From Lacisediminimonas sp. (lineage in GTDB: Bacteria > Pseudomonadota > Gammaproteobacteria > Burkholderiales > Burkholderiaceae_D): a DNA stretch of 39,329 bases. Where the stretch lies: assembly GCF_030645335.1 (NCBI RefSeq), contig NZ_JAUSNH010000016.1:1-39329 (forward strand), written 5' to 3'. Both the position numbers and the translations under genes were made by a program. Below the pieces are notes generated by a model. The model saw only the letters and a list, made by a program, of their open reading frames with translations. It was not told the DNA's origin and did not search any database. The stretch's first letter is position 1, and each line of letters opens with the position of its first letter. Positions 27,522-39,329 of this stretch are shown one piece after another.

Positions 27522-28309
27522 CGCTGCTCGAAACTCGCGGATTGACGCTGCAAGCCGGCTCCCGCCTGCTGGTGCAGGGACTCGACTGGCGGGTGGAGCC
27601 GGGGCAGCTCTGGTGCCTGCTGGGACCCAACGGCGTTGGCAAGACCACGCTGCTGCATGCGCTATGCGGCCTGCGCCAACCGGTGGCGGGCACGGTGCTG
27701 ATCGACGATCGGCCGATCGCAGCCACGCCGCCGGAGCAGCTGGCGCGCCGGCGCGGACTGCTGCCGCAGCAACAGTTCGATGCGTTTTCCCATAGTGTGC
27801 TGGATACGGTGCTGGTGGGGCGCGCGCCGTATCGGATCGGGCGGCAGTGGGATAGCCAGGATGATCGCGCCATTGCGCGCACTGCATTGCGCCGGCTCGG
27901 CCTGGAGGCGCTCGCCCCGCGCGATGTGCTCACCTTGTCGGGCGGCGAACGGCAACGCGTGGCGTTCGCCGCATTGCTGGCGCAAGCACCGCCCTTGATG
28001 CTGCTTGATGAGCCGACTTCGCACCAGGACGTCGGTCACCAACTGGCGCTGATGGGCCTGATGCGCGAGCTGCTCGACACGCATGCCGTCGTAATGAGCT
28101 GCCACGACATCAACCTCGCGGCGCGGCACGCCACCCATGCGTTGCTGCTGTCCGGCACACGCCACTGGATCGGCACTGTCGATGCGGTCCTGAGCAGCGC
28201 CAATTTGCAGGCTGCGTTCGGATGCCGCTTTGAGAAAAACGGGAATTATTTTGTCGCCGTTGAAGCGGATTTTGCCGATGGTGCTGCGTCTTCGGCCGGC
28301 GCATCATGA
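27518..28309 (+). CDS. btuD: ABC transporter ATP-binding protein (cobalamin)
   Basis: Walker A GPNGVGKTT, signature LSGGERQRV, Walker B LMLLDEPTS; ATGA overlap with btuC. Confidence 0.9.
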   Translation: MTLLETRGLTLQAGSRLLVQGLDWRVEPGQLWCLLGPNGVGKTTLLHALCGLRQPVAGTVLIDDRPIAATPPEQLARRRGLLPQQQFDAFSHSVLDTVLVGRAPYRIGRQWDSQDDRAIARTALRRLGLEALAPRDVLTLSGGERQRVAFAALLAQAPPLMLLDEPTSHQDVGHQLALMGLMRELLDTHAVVMSCHDINLAARHATHALLLSGTRHWIGTVDAVLSSANLQAAFGCRFEKNGNYFVAVEADFADGAASSAGAS

Positions 28310-28372
28310 GCTTGTGGCCAGAGCGGGCGCAAGCCTGCCAGGCCAGCGCCTGATTGGCGGCAGGGCAGCTAC

Positions 28373-28783
28373 CTAGCGCAGGATTATCTGGGTGCAGCGA
28401 AACAGCGCAATCGTCTTGCCGCCCGCTTTCACCGTGGCATCCCAAACCTGTGTCGTGCGGCCCATGTGGACTGCCTTCGCTTCGCATTCCAGCGTGCCTT
28501 CCAGCGCCGTGCCGAGATGATTGCTCTTGAGTTCGATCGTCGTGAAGCCCTTGGCGCCCTCGGGCAAGTTGGCGATGCAGCCATAACCGCAGCAGGTATC
28601 GGCCAACGTGACCACGGCCGCGGCATGCAGGAAACCGTTCGGCGCCAGGTGGTGCGCCTGGATCTGCATGCGCGCGCCGAGCGTATCGCCACCCACTTGC
28701 GTCACTTCCACCCCGAGCAGGGCTGGCAGCGTGGTCTTTTGCAGGGAATTGAAATATTCCGGAGTCAGTGCGGGCTTTTTCAT
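28373..28783 (-). CDS. PaaI-family hotdog thioesterase
   Basis: MKKPALTPEYFNSLQKTTLPALLGVEVTQVGGDTLGARMQIQAHHLAPNGFLHAAAVVTLADTCCGYG...: hotdog thioesterase. Confidence 0.87.
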   Translation of the reverse strand: MKKPALTPEYFNSLQKTTLPALLGVEVTQVGGDTLGARMQIQAHHLAPNGFLHAAAVVTLADTCCGYGCIANLPEGAKGFTTIELKSNHLGTALEGTLECEAKAVHMGRTTQVWDATVKAGGKTIALFRCTQIILR

Positions 28784-28854
28784 GGGCGGGTGTCGGCAGG
28801 ATGACGGGCGGGCAATGTTATTCTTGCACAATACCATTCATCGGGAGAAGCAGC

Positions 28855-29463
28855 ATGCCAGTCATCGTGATCGCCAATCCGAAAGGCGGCGTTGGCAAAA
28901 GCACGATCGCGACCAATCTTGCCGGTTGCCTGGCCCGTCAGGGGCACAAGGTGATGCTGGGTGACGCCGACGCACAGCAATCTTCCCGTTCCTGGTTGTC
29001 CTTGCGGCCCGGATCGCTGCCGCCCATCCTGGCCTGGGAAGTCGATGGCCAGTTGGCGCGTCCGCCCAAAGGCACGACCCATGTCGTGCTGGACACACCG
29101 GCCGGCCTCGACGGCGAGCGCCTGGACCAGGTGCTGCGGATTGCCGACAAGGTGATCGTGCCGCTGCAAGCGTCGATGTTCGACATCCTGGCCACCCAGG
29201 CATTCCTGCAGCGATTGCAGTCAAGGCGCGGGCGTCACGCGACCGCCATCGTCGGCATGCGTGTCAACACGCGTACCAAGGCTGCCGAACAGCTGGCGCA
29301 TTACGTCGGACAACTGGGATTGCCGGTGCTCGGTTATTTGCGGGATACGCAAAATTATGTGCAGCTCGCCGCCATGGGGGCGACGCTGTGGGATGTCGCA
29401 CCGTCCAAGGTCGAGAGGGATATGGAGCAATGGCAGGAATTGGTCGGATGGGTCGGCAGATGA
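28855..29463 (+). CDS. ParA/MinD-family ATPase (orphan)
   Basis: MPVIVIANPKGGVGKSTIATNLAGCLARQGHKVMLGDADAQQSSRSWLSLR: deviant Walker A. Confidence 0.9.
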   Translation: MPVIVIANPKGGVGKSTIATNLAGCLARQGHKVMLGDADAQQSSRSWLSLRPGSLPPILAWEVDGQLARPPKGTTHVVLDTPAGLDGERLDQVLRIADKVIVPLQASMFDILATQAFLQRLQSRRGRHATAIVGMRVNTRTKAAEQLAHYVGQLGLPVLGYLRDTQNYVQLAAMGATLWDVAPSKVERDMEQWQELVGWVGR

Positions 29464-29559
29464 GCGGGCAGCGATCCGGCGACTATCGACGTATCGACCC
29501 ATCAGCGCTGATGCACTGACCGGCGTGCCATCGCCCCTGACCACTGCACCGGCCCCGGT

Positions 29560-30488
29560 TCAGCGCTTGCTGCGCGCAATATCCAGCGCCCGGCAAATGG
29601 CTTGCGTGCCTTCCAGGATACGCGGCGTTGCGCGCGTGAGCGTATCGGCATCAACCGTAAAAAGATTCCCCAGCCGCACCGCGGTGGCGCGCGGAAAGCG
29701 TTGCCAGATCTGCAGGCCATCGTCATCTGCGCGTCCGCTGGCATTGATGATCACGGTCGGATCGGCCAGCAATACATCTTCGATGCCAATGGTCGGCGCA
29801 AGCTGCGGCAAGTGAGCGAAAACATTGCTGCCGCCGCAAATGGCCATCGCTTGCGATACCAGGTGCTCGTTATTGAGCGTCATCAGCGGCGAGCGCCACA
29901 CCTGGTAAAACACCCGCACCGGCGGACGGTTGCGATAGCGTTCCTGCAATTCGCGGACCTGGCGCCGGAATTGCGTCGCCGCCGCCCGTCCGGCGGATGC
30001 CGTGCCGGCCAGGATTGAAAGCCGTTCCAGCGACGTGGCGATGGTCTCGAAATCGCGTGGTTCGCTGATGAAAACCGGATAGCCAAGATCCTGCAACTGC
30101 TGCAGGCGCACTGGATTATTGCCGCTGCCCCAGGCGACGATCAATTGCGGTCGCAGTGCGGCAATGCGCTCGATGTCAAACGCGGCGGCGCTGCCGACCG
30201 ATGCAATTGCCCGCGCCTCGCGCGGGAAGTCGCTGTATTCAATCACGCCCGCCACACTGCTGCCGGCGCCGACTGCAAACAGCAGTTCAGTGGCATGGGG
30301 AGCCAGGCTGACGATGCGTCGCGCCGGCGACGACAAGCTGACTGTGCGTCCGGCGTCATCAATCACCTGGACCTGTGCCTGCGCGGGCCCGGCAGCCGCG
30401 GCAAGCGCCAGCAGCGCCAGCGCCAACAGGCCGCACAGCAAGCGGCGCTGGCCTTGCCACAAGCAGTGGTGAAGGCCGGCCTGGCGCA

Positions 30489-30489
<1 letters not shown>
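29560..30489 (-). CDS. btuF: Cobalamin-type ABC transporter substrate-binding protein
   Basis: Signal peptide then VQVIDDAGRTVSLSSPARRIVSLAPHATELLFAVGAGSSVAGVIEYSDFPREARAIASVG: BtuF/FecB family. Confidence 0.88.
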
Positions 30490-32250
<1,761 letters not shown>

Positions 32251-32284
32251 CGCAGCCGGGACGGTCCGGCGCAGTCACAATGGC

Positions 32285-32491
32285 TTACTTCGACTGATAG
32301 ACGTAAGCTTGCTGCTTGACGCGGGCCAGGTCATCGCGCTTGATATCGTCAAGGTCGATCGGCGGCTTGTCCCACAGCAGATTGCGGCCCTCGCGCTGGT
32401 CGGATTCCAGCGCAGGATTTTTTTGCTTCATTTCGGTCAGGAATTTTGTAAACTCTGACTGGTAACCAGTGAGTTGCTTCGACAATTTCAT
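32285..32491 (-). CDS. DUF3460 family protein
   Basis: MKLSKQLTGYQSEFTKFLTEMKQKNPALESDQREGRNLLWDKPPIDLDDIKRDDLARVKQQAYVYQSK. Confidence 0.88.
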   Translation of the reverse strand: MKLSKQLTGYQSEFTKFLTEMKQKNPALESDQREGRNLLWDKPPIDLDDIKRDDLARVKQQAYVYQSK

Positions 32492-32566
32492 GGCGTTGTG
32501 CTAACAGTAGGTGCGATCAGGCGCTATTCTACCCCGAGACCCGGGCGATTCCTGAGAGGAGCAGTA

Positions 32567-33079
32567 ATGAAACAACTGGTACGCGCGTTTTTCGCGTTTG
32601 TCTGCTCGATCGCCGCGCTGGGCTGCGACCAGCAGGGGCGGTTCGTCGAAGAGGCCGGGCTGGAAAAGCTGTCGCGCGGCGTATCGAGCGAAGCCGACGT
32701 GCGTCTGGCCATGGGCCGGCCGGATACCGTCTGGGAAGAGGAGGGCGGTGCACGCACCCTTGAATATCCGAAAGGCCCGAGCGGGGTGAAAACCTGGATG
32801 TTTGATATCGACCGTGCCGGCACCCTCAAGGACTGGCGCCAGGTACTGACCGCCGAGAACTTCAAGCGCGTCACGCCCGGCATGAGCCTGGACCAGGTAC
32901 GGCGGCTGCTCGGCCGGCCGCGCTCGACCGTGCAATTTCAATTGAAGAATGAAGAAGTCTGGGACTGGCTGTACGAAGAGGGCGCTGGCAGCAGGCGCCT
33001 GTTCAACGTCCACATCGATATCGATACGCGCAGCGTCACGCGTACATCGACCTCGGAAGATCCGGATATCAGGCCCTGA
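32567..33079 (+). CDS. Tandem BamE/SmpA-like lipoprotein
   Basis: Lipobox-like IAALGC; two similar segments LEKLSRGVSSEADVRLAMGRPDTVWEE and FKRVTPGMSLDQVRRLLGRPRSTVQFQ. Confidence 0.85.
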   Translation: MKQLVRAFFAFVCSIAALGCDQQGRFVEEAGLEKLSRGVSSEADVRLAMGRPDTVWEEEGGARTLEYPKGPSGVKTWMFDIDRAGTLKDWRQVLTAENFKRVTPGMSLDQVRRLLGRPRSTVQFQLKNEEVWDWLYEEGAGSRRLFNVHIDIDTRSVTRTSTSEDPDIRP

Positions 33080-33180
33080 AAGCTGCACAGCGGCGCCCGG
33101 GCCGCTGCGCTTGCGTGCCCTTGCCGCACGCGATTATTCGGCACAAGCGATTGGCGCGAGGCGCAGGCTCCAGGCGCCTA

Positions 33181-34863
33181 CTATAGCTGTGCCGCGCGCG
33201 CCAGTGCCTGCTGCACGGTGTCTACGCAATTGTCCGCACCCAGCCGCTTCAGGAAGCCGCTGCGCTCCATGATGCTCTTAGGTTGGCCTTGCAGGCCGCA
33301 CAAGATCAACTGGCTCTCGTTTTTTGCCAGGGCCCGGTGCACGCTTTCCAGCGCATCCAGGCCGGTGGCGTCCATGTTGATCAGTTTATGCAGTTCCAGC
33401 ACCAGGGCGCGCCGCGGCATTCCCCCGGCTTCGGCCAGGCCTTCGATCTTGCCGACCGCGCCAAAGAACAAGGCGCCGACCATCGAATAAGCGTGCACGC
33501 CTTCAGGCAAGGGCGCGTCGGTTGCCAGCGGCTGTATCGTGGTCAGGCTGGAAATGCGATAGATGAAGAACAGGCATGCCAGCACCAGTCCGACCTCCAC
33601 CGCCACGGTCAGGTCGACCGCCACGGTCAATACGAAGGTGGCGACCAGCAGCACCCGGTAAGTCATTGCAAAATGGCGCAGGCGCGCAAACTCATGCCAT
33701 TCGCCCATGTTCCAGGCGACAAACAACAGGATTGCCGCCAGTGCGGCCAGCGGTATATCCGACGCCAGCGGTGCAGCGATCAACACGATCAGCAACAGCA
33801 CGAAGGCATGGACAATGCCGGCCACCGGCGACGCCGCGCCGCTGCGGATGTTCGTCATGGTCCGGGCGATGGTGCCGGTGGCGGGCAGGCCGCCGAAAAA
33901 TGGCACGATGAAATTGGCAACGCCTTGCGCCATCAGTTCCTGGTTCGGGTCATGGCGCTCGCCAATCACGCTGTCGGCCACGCGCGCGCACAGCAAGGAT
34001 TCGATCGCACCCAACAGGGCGATCGTCAGCGCTGGCGGTAACAGGTACTGCACCAGCGCCCAGTTGAACTCGGGCACGGCGAATGCTGGCAGGTCCTGCG
34101 GGATGCCGCCAAAACGCGTGCCGATGGTTTCCAGTGGCAACTTGAACAGGCCCACCGCGGCCGTCGCCAGCACCAGCACGATGATCGTGCCGGGGACGCC
34201 GCGTAACAGGCGCAGCCAGAGCCGATCACGGTCGCGCGCAATTTGCTGCATGCCGGGCGCCCGGGGCCGCAGCAGCAGCGGCCAGATGAACACCAGCGCC
34301 AGCGACGCGGCGGCAACCGCCAGCGTCGGCAGGTGCACCGTGTGCGCGGCCGACGCCAGCACCTTGACCTGCGCAAAAAAATCGCCGGGCATGCGGTCGA
34401 TGCGCAGGCCAAAAAAATCCTTCAATTGCGACAGCGCGATCAGTACCGCAATGCCGTTGGTGAAGCCGATCACGATCGGGATGGGTATGTAGCGGATCAG
34501 CGAGCCGAGCTTGAGCGCGCCCATGACAAACAGCAGGACGCCGGCGAAGATGGTGGCCAGCATCAGGTTGGCCAGGCCGTAGCGTTCGAGGATGCCGTAA
34601 ATGATGACGATGAATGCGCCGGCCGGTCCGCCGATCTGGACCCGCGAACCGCCCAGCGCCGAGATCAGGAATCCGGCGATGATCGCCGTGAACAGTCCCG
34701 CTTCCGGCTTGACGCCGGAGGCGATGGCAAAGGCCATGGCCAGGGGCAGCGCAACGACGGCAACGGTCAGGCCGGCGCCCAGGTCGCGCCCGAGCTTGGT
34801 GCTGTCGTAATCCCGAAGCTCGTCGATCAGGCGTGGCCGAAAGCGCAGGTTTGGCAGGTTCAT
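33181..34863 (-). CDS. SulP-family anion permease with C-terminal STAS domain
   Basis: ALPLAMAFAIASGVKPEAGLFTAIIAGFLISALGGSRVQIGGPAGAF: SulP signature; STAS-like C-terminus (ALVLELHKLINMDATGLDALE). Confidence 0.93.
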   Translation of the reverse strand: MNLPNLRFRPRLIDELRDYDSTKLGRDLGAGLTVAVVALPLAMAFAIASGVKPEAGLFTAIIAGFLISALGGSRVQIGGPAGAFIVIIYGILERYGLANLMLATIFAGVLLFVMGALKLGSLIRYIPIPIVIGFTNGIAVLIALSQLKDFFGLRIDRMPGDFFAQVKVLASAAHTVHLPTLAVAAASLALVFIWPLLLRPRAPGMQQIARDRDRLWLRLLRGVPGTIIVLVLATAAVGLFKLPLETIGTRFGGIPQDLPAFAVPEFNWALVQYLLPPALTIALLGAIESLLCARVADSVIGERHDPNQELMAQGVANFIVPFFGGLPATGTIARTMTNIRSGAASPVAGIVHAFVLLLIVLIAAPLASDIPLAALAAILLFVAWNMGEWHEFARLRHFAMTYRVLLVATFVLTVAVDLTVAVEVGLVLACLFFIYRISSLTTIQPLATDAPLPEGVHAYSMVGALFFGAVGKIEGLAEAGGMPRRALVLELHKLINMDATGLDALESVHRALAKNESQLILCGLQGQPKSIMERSGFLKRLGADNCVDTVQQALARAAQL

Positions 34864-35079
34864 CCTGCCATTGTGCGCCAGCAGGGGCAGGCAAACAACT
34901 GAAGGCCGCAGGGAAGTCAATGCCGATCAACAGGAAACGAGGGGCGGGACGACAGTTGAAAGCGGCCGGCCCAGCCCGGCAATCTGGTGCGCCGCCGGCA
35001 GGTCCGTGTGGCAGGTGCGTGAGGCTGGTGAGGCCGGTGCGAGTCCATCAAACAGGTCACGCGCAGCCGGCCAATTGGC

Positions 35080-35559
35080 TTAACGGCGCAGCATCCGTCG
35101 CATCACGTTTGGCGCCGGCTCCAGCGGGTCGGCATGTTCGACATCGAGCTCCATCGCCAGTTCGAAGCCCTGCGCCGCATACAGGTCCACCAGCCGCGGT
35201 TGGTCGGCCGGCACCGCCAGCCGCAACTCGTCGACGTTGCTGGCGTGGGCATGATGGATGACTGCTTCCAGCAGGTGTTGCGACAGGTGGTTTCCGCGCC
35301 ATTGCGGCAGTACGCCCATCAGGCGTATTTCCCACACGCCCTCCTCGGCTTCCAGCGGCAGCCAGCGCACCGAGCCGATTGCCTGCTGGCCATCCTGCAG
35401 GATGAAGCCGCCGCCCTGTTGCAGGTGCTGCGTCACGACGGCTGCCGGATCGTCCTGCCCGTCCGGGCCTGGCGCCCCCTGGCTCGGCCAGCAGGCGCGG
35501 GTCAGCCCGGCGATCAGGTGCGCGTCATCGGCTGCGGCTTCTCTGACCAGCAGGTCCAT
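35080..35559 (-). CDS. GNAT-family N-acetyltransferase
   Basis: MDLLVREAAADDAHLIAGL...EEGVWEIRLMGVLPQWRGNHLSQHLLEAVIHHAHASNVDELRLAVPADQPRLVDLYAAQGFE. Confidence 0.87.
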   Translation of the reverse strand: MDLLVREAAADDAHLIAGLTRACWPSQGAPGPDGQDDPAAVVTQHLQQGGGFILQDGQQAIGSVRWLPLEAEEGVWEIRLMGVLPQWRGNHLSQHLLEAVIHHAHASNVDELRLAVPADQPRLVDLYAAQGFELAMELDVEHADPLEPAPNVMRRMLRR

Positions 35560-35564
35560 GGCGT

Positions 35565-37649
35565 TCAACTGATCCGCATGCCAGGCCTCGCGCCGGGCCA
35601 GGGGGTCAGGATGTAAAGGCCGGGATCCTTGCCGTCCGCCGCCGATGCCGCCAGCACCATGCCTTCGGACAGGCCGAACTTCATCTTGCGCGGGGCCAGG
35701 TTGGCCACCATCACGGTCAGCTTGCCCACCAATTGCTCCGGCGAATAGGCCGACTTGATGCCGGAGAAAACATTGCGGGTCTTGCCTTCGCCGACATCGA
35801 GCGTCAGCCGCAACAGTTTGTCGCTGCCCTCGACCGCTTCGCAATTCACGATCAGTGCAATGCGCAGGTCGATCCTGGCGAAGTCATCGATCTTGATTTC
35901 CGGCGCAATCGGCGCCATTGCTTCGCTTGCCGCGGCGCCGGATTGCGCTGCCGCGCCGGCGTCGTCCGCTGCGGCCGCGGCCGGCGGCTCAAACAAGGCA
36001 TCGAGCATTTTCGGATCGACCCGCGTCATCAGGTGCACATAAGGATTCACCCGATGCCCGTGGGGCAATGGCGTGCTCACCTGATCCCAGGCCAGCGGCC
36101 CGACATTGAGCAGCGCTTCGACCTGGCGCGCCAGCTCCGGCAATACCGGCTTGAGGTAGATGGTCAGGATGCGGAACGCCTCCAGCAAGCGGCTGCACAC
36201 CTCTTGCAGGCGATCATTGTTGGCCGCATCCTTGGCCAGTTCCCACGGCTTGTTGGCGTCGACATAGGCATTGACCGCATCGGCACGCTCCATCACCAGC
36301 CGCAGCGCCTTGCCGTATTCGCGTCCTTCGTACAGGCTGGCAAGCTCATCGCTGACGTTGCGCAGGTGATCGAGGAAGGCATCGCCGCTGCGCGCCCATT
36401 CGGTCGACACCTGGCCATCGAAACGTTTGGTAATGAAGCCGGCCGCGCGGCTGGCGATGTTGATGTACTTGCCGATCAGGTCCGAGTTGACGCGGGCCAC
36501 GAAATCGTCGGGATTGAAATCGACGTCTTCCACCTTGGCCGACAGCTTGGCGGCGATGTAGTAGCGCAGCCACTCCGGATTCATGCCGACGTCGAGGTAA
36601 CGCAGCGGCGAAATGCCGGTGCCGCGCGACTTCGACATCTTTTCCCCGCTGACCGTGATGAAACCATGGACGAACACATTGTCCGGCACCTTCATCCCGG
36701 AAAACTTCAGCATCGCCGGCCAGAACAAGGTATGGAAATACGTGATGTCCTTGCCGATGAAGTGATATTGCTCGGTGGACGGATCGGCCATGAACGCATC
36801 GAAATCGCGTCCGGTCTTGTCGAAATAATTCTTCAGCGACGCCAGGTAGCCGATTGGCGCATCCAGCCAGACATAAAAATACTTGCCCGGCGCATCCGGA
36901 ATCTCGATGCCGAAATAAGGCGCGTCGCGGCTGATGTCCCAGTCGCCCAGGCCGGTATCGCCCTCCAGCCATTCGCGTGCCTTGTTGGCGACCTCCGGTT
37001 GCAGGCGCTTGCTGTCGAGTGCCCATTCGCGCAGGAATTCGCGGCAGCGCGGATCGGACAGCTGGAAGAAATAATGCTCCGACGAACGCAGCACCGGCGT
37101 GGCGCCGGTCAGTGTTGAAAAGGGATTCTTGAGGTCGGTCGGCGTATAGACCGCACTGCAGTTCTCGCAGGAGTCGCCATACTGGTCGGCAGCCCCGCAT
37201 TTAGGGCATTCGCCCTTGATGTAGCGGTCCGGCAGGAACATTTCCTTCACCGGATCGTAAAACTGCTCCACCGTTCGGGTCGTGATCAGCTTGGCGTCAT
37301 CGCGCAGACGGCGGTAGATTTCCTGCGACAGCGCATGGTTTTCCGGACCGTCGGTGGAATGCCAATTGTCGAAGGCAATATGGAAGCCCTTCAGGTATTG
37401 CGCGCGGCCAGCGGCGATGTTGGCGACGAATGCCTGCGGCGTCACGTTCGCTTTCTCCGCTGCAATCATGATCGGTGCGCCATGTGCATCGTCAGCGCCG
37501 ACGAAATTGACCTCATGGCCACGCATGCGCTGGAAGCGCACCCAGATATCGGCCTGGATGTATTCCATGATGTGGCCGATGTGGAACGGCCCGTTGGCAT
37601 AGGGCAGGGCAGTGGTGACGAACAGCTGGCGCGGCGTTGGCGAAGTCAT
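35565..37649 (-). CDS. metG: Methionyl-tRNA synthetase with C-terminal tRNA-binding domain
   Basis: [49 protein letters not shown]; zinc site CPKCG...CENCS; KMSKS motif; EMAPII-like C-terminus. Confidence 0.97.
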   Translation of the reverse strand: MTSPTPRQLFVTTALPYANGPFHIGHIMEYIQADIWVRFQRMRGHEVNFVGADDAHGAPIMIAAEKANVTPQAFVANIAAGRAQYLKGFHIAFDNWHSTDGPENHALSQEIYRRLRDDAKLITTRTVEQFYDPVKEMFLPDRYIKGECPKCGAADQYGDSCENCSAVYTPTDLKNPFSTLTGATPVLRSSEHYFFQLSDPRCREFLREWALDSKRLQPEVANKAREWLEGDTGLGDWDISRDAPYFGIEIPDAPGKYFYVWLDAPIGYLASLKNYFDKTGRDFDAFMADPSTEQYHFIGKDITYFHTLFWPAMLKFSGMKVPDNVFVHGFITVSGEKMSKSRGTGISPLRYLDVGMNPEWLRYYIAAKLSAKVEDVDFNPDDFVARVNSDLIGKYINIASRAAGFITKRFDGQVSTEWARSGDAFLDHLRNVSDELASLYEGREYGKALRLVMERADAVNAYVDANKPWELAKDAANNDRLQEVCSRLLEAFRILTIYLKPVLPELARQVEALLNVGPLAWDQVSTPLPHGHRVNPYVHLMTRVDPKMLDALFEPPAAAAADDAGAAAQSGAAASEAMAPIAPEIKIDDFARIDLRIALIVNCEAVEGSDKLLRLTLDVGEGKTRNVFSGIKSAYSPEQLVGKLTVMVANLAPRKMKFGLSEGMVLAASAADGKDPGLYILTPWPGARPGMRIS

Positions 37650-37792
37650 TGATGTTGCAATCGGGCTAAAAGGGTGATTCTAGCAGCGCCACGCGTTTTC
37701 CAGCCATGTCGGCAGCCTTGGCCGGGTCCACGGAGTAAAATGGCGGTTTTTCCAAGGTCGGCTTTGGCAATCCAAGGCCGTTTTTGTTTGCC

Positions 37793-39217
37793 ATGACCGC
37801 AGTCACTCCCGCATCAGCTTCATCCCCCGCAACCGTGCGCACCCGATTCGCACCGAGCCCCACCGGTTTCCTGCACCTGGGCGGCGCCCGCACGGCCCTG
37901 TTTGCCTGGGCTTACGCCCGCCGCCATGCCGGTACATTCATCCTGCGCGTTGAAGACACCGACCTCGAACGCTCCACGCCGGAAGCGGTGCAGGCCATTC
38001 TCGACGGCATGGCCTGGCTCGGGCTCGATCCGGACGAAGGCCCGTTCTACCAGATGCAGCGCATGGACCGTTACCGCGAAGTGGTGGCGCACATGCTGCA
38101 GCAAGGCAGCGCGTACTACTGTTACTCCTCCCCGGCCGAACTCGAAGCGATGCGCGAGCAACAGCGCGCGCTGGGCGACAAGCCGCGCTACGACGGCACC
38201 TGGCGTCCGGAGCCCGGCAAGACATTGCCAGCCGTGCCCGCTGACCGCAAGCCGGTGGTGCGCTTCCGTAATCCGGTCGATGGCGACGTCACCTGGGATG
38301 ACGCGGTAAAGGGACCGATCACGATTGCCAACCGCGAGCTCGACGACCTCATCATCGCCCGTCCTGACGGCACGCCGACCTATAACTTCTGTGTCGTCGT
38401 CGACGACTGGGACATGCGCATTACGCACGTGATCCGCGGCGACGACCACGTCAACAACACACCGCGCCAGATCAATATCCTGCAAGCGCTGGGTGCCCAA
38501 CTGCCGATCTATGGCCACCTGCCGATGATCCTCGGCGCCGATGGCGAAAAGCTGTCCAAGCGCCACGGCGCAGTCAGCGTGATGGACTATCCGGCCCAGG
38601 GCTACCTGCCCGAAGCGATGCTGAATTACCTGGCGCGCCTGGGCTGGAGCCACGGCGACGAAGAGATCTTCACGATGGGACAGTTCTGCGCCTGGTTCGA
38701 CCTTGGCCACCTGTCCAAGTCGCCCGCGCAGTTCAATCCAGAAAAGCTCGCATGGCTCAATAACCATTACATCCGGCAAGCGGAACCGGCGCGCCTGGCA
38801 GCCCTTGCACGGCCGATGATGGAACAGGACGGTGCGCAGTTTGACGGTGCTCCCGATCTCGATGCAGTGCTGGCACTGATGAAAGAGCGCGTCAAGACCA
38901 TCAATGAACTGGCCGATGCCGCCATGCTGTTCTACCGCACGCCGGCGCCAGACGCCGAACTGCTGGCGCAGCACCTGAATGCCGCCGTCAAGCCTGCGCT
39001 GCTGGACTACGCCGCCCGCTGCAAGACCGTGGAATGGAAAAAAGACGCACTTGCGGCCATGCTCAAGCAAGTGCTGGCCGATCATCAGCTGAAGATGCCG
39101 CAACTGGCGCCTGCGGTGCGCGTGCTGGTGTGCGGCCGCGCGCAGACGCCGTCGGTCGATGCGGTGCTGGCGCTGTTCCCGCGTGAGAAGGTGCTGCGCA
39201 GTTTGCAGAGTGCCTGA
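37793..39217 (+). CDS. gltX: Glutamyl-tRNA synthetase
   Basis: [56 protein letters not shown]...[11 protein letters not shown]. Confidence 0.97.
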   Translation: MTAVTPASASSPATVRTRFAPSPTGFLHLGGARTALFAWAYARRHAGTFILRVEDTDLERSTPEAVQAILDGMAWLGLDPDEGPFYQMQRMDRYREVVAHMLQQGSAYYCYSSPAELEAMREQQRALGDKPRYDGTWRPEPGKTLPAVPADRKPVVRFRNPVDGDVTWDDAVKGPITIANRELDDLIIARPDGTPTYNFCVVVDDWDMRITHVIRGDDHVNNTPRQINILQALGAQLPIYGHLPMILGADGEKLSKRHGAVSVMDYPAQGYLPEAMLNYLARLGWSHGDEEIFTMGQFCAWFDLGHLSKSPAQFNPEKLAWLNNHYIRQAEPARLAALARPMMEQDGAQFDGAPDLDAVLALMKERVKTINELADAAMLFYRTPAPDAELLAQHLNAAVKPALLDYAARCKTVEWKKDALAAMLKQVLADHQLKMPQLAPAVRVLVCGRAQTPSVDAVLALFPREKVLRSLQSA

Positions 39218-39232
39218 AAAATGTTCTAGAAT
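39203..39232 (+). promoter_or_regulatory. Candidate sigma70 promoter for the downstream tRNA
   Basis: TTGCAG (39203-39208) - 18 nt - TAGAAT (39227-39232), overlapping the 3' end of gltX. Confidence 0.4.
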
Positions 39233-39307
39233 CTCAGACTCGCTTGAACAGCGCCGAACGCAGCGTTGAACGAGGTTCCCGAAGGGGCGGCTGGCAGCAA
39301 AGCAAAC

Positions 39308-39329
39308 GGGTGTATAGCTCAGCTGGGAG
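39308..39329 (+). tRNA. 5' end of a tRNA gene truncated by the window end; isotype not determinable
   Basis: GGGTGTATAGCTCAGCTGGGAG: acceptor 5' strand plus D-arm (TAGCTCAG..GGGAG, A-box). Confidence 0.75.

Noticed and set aside
35733-37118. 461-aa plus-strand ORF
   Set aside because: Antisense to metG; no domain recognised.
37740-37792. Possible terminator/leader hairpin before gltX (CCAAGGTCGGCTTTGG...CCAAGGCCGTTTTTG)
   Set aside because: Arms pair imperfectly and no transcript ends there on the plus strand; could be chance.
37820-39103. 427-aa minus-strand ORF
   Set aside because: Antisense to gltX, which has clear class-I synthetase motifs.

Overview
This is a betaproteobacterial (Burkholderiales/Oxalobacteraceae-like) chromosomal window, mostly housekeeping. 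It holds a 5'-end-containing fragment of xthA, a DMT transporter, pepA, lptF-lptG, and a siroheme plus assimilatory sulfate-reduction cluster (cbiX-like, SUMT, cysN, cysD, APS-reductase-type cysH, DUF934, cysI) with a divergent cysB-like regulator. These are followed by an FNR-family regulator, a NarL-type response regulator, a DUF2721 membrane protein and a large PAS/GAF/GGDEF/EAL protein. After the accessory locus come a cobalamin riboswitch with btuB-btuC-btuD, a thioesterase, an orphan ParA, btuF, panC, scpA, a DUF3460 gene, a tandem BamE-like lipoprotein, a SulP transporter, a GNAT, metG, gltX and the start of a tRNA. The clearest accessory region is 19633-23916 (minus strand). It encodes a proline-rich exported protein, a 381-aa protein with four ~52-54-aa glycine-zipper-like repeats joined by polyQ linkers, an 85-aa protein resembling a free-standing subtilase propeptide, and an S8 subtilisin-like protease without an obvious signal peptide. 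The protease N-terminus carries a recognisable paralog of the 85-aa protein. I propose this as the best candidate for an undescribed system: a protease, a dedicated inhibitor or chaperone, and an aggregation-prone repeat protein. All functional assignments come from reading the translations; no database search was possible.
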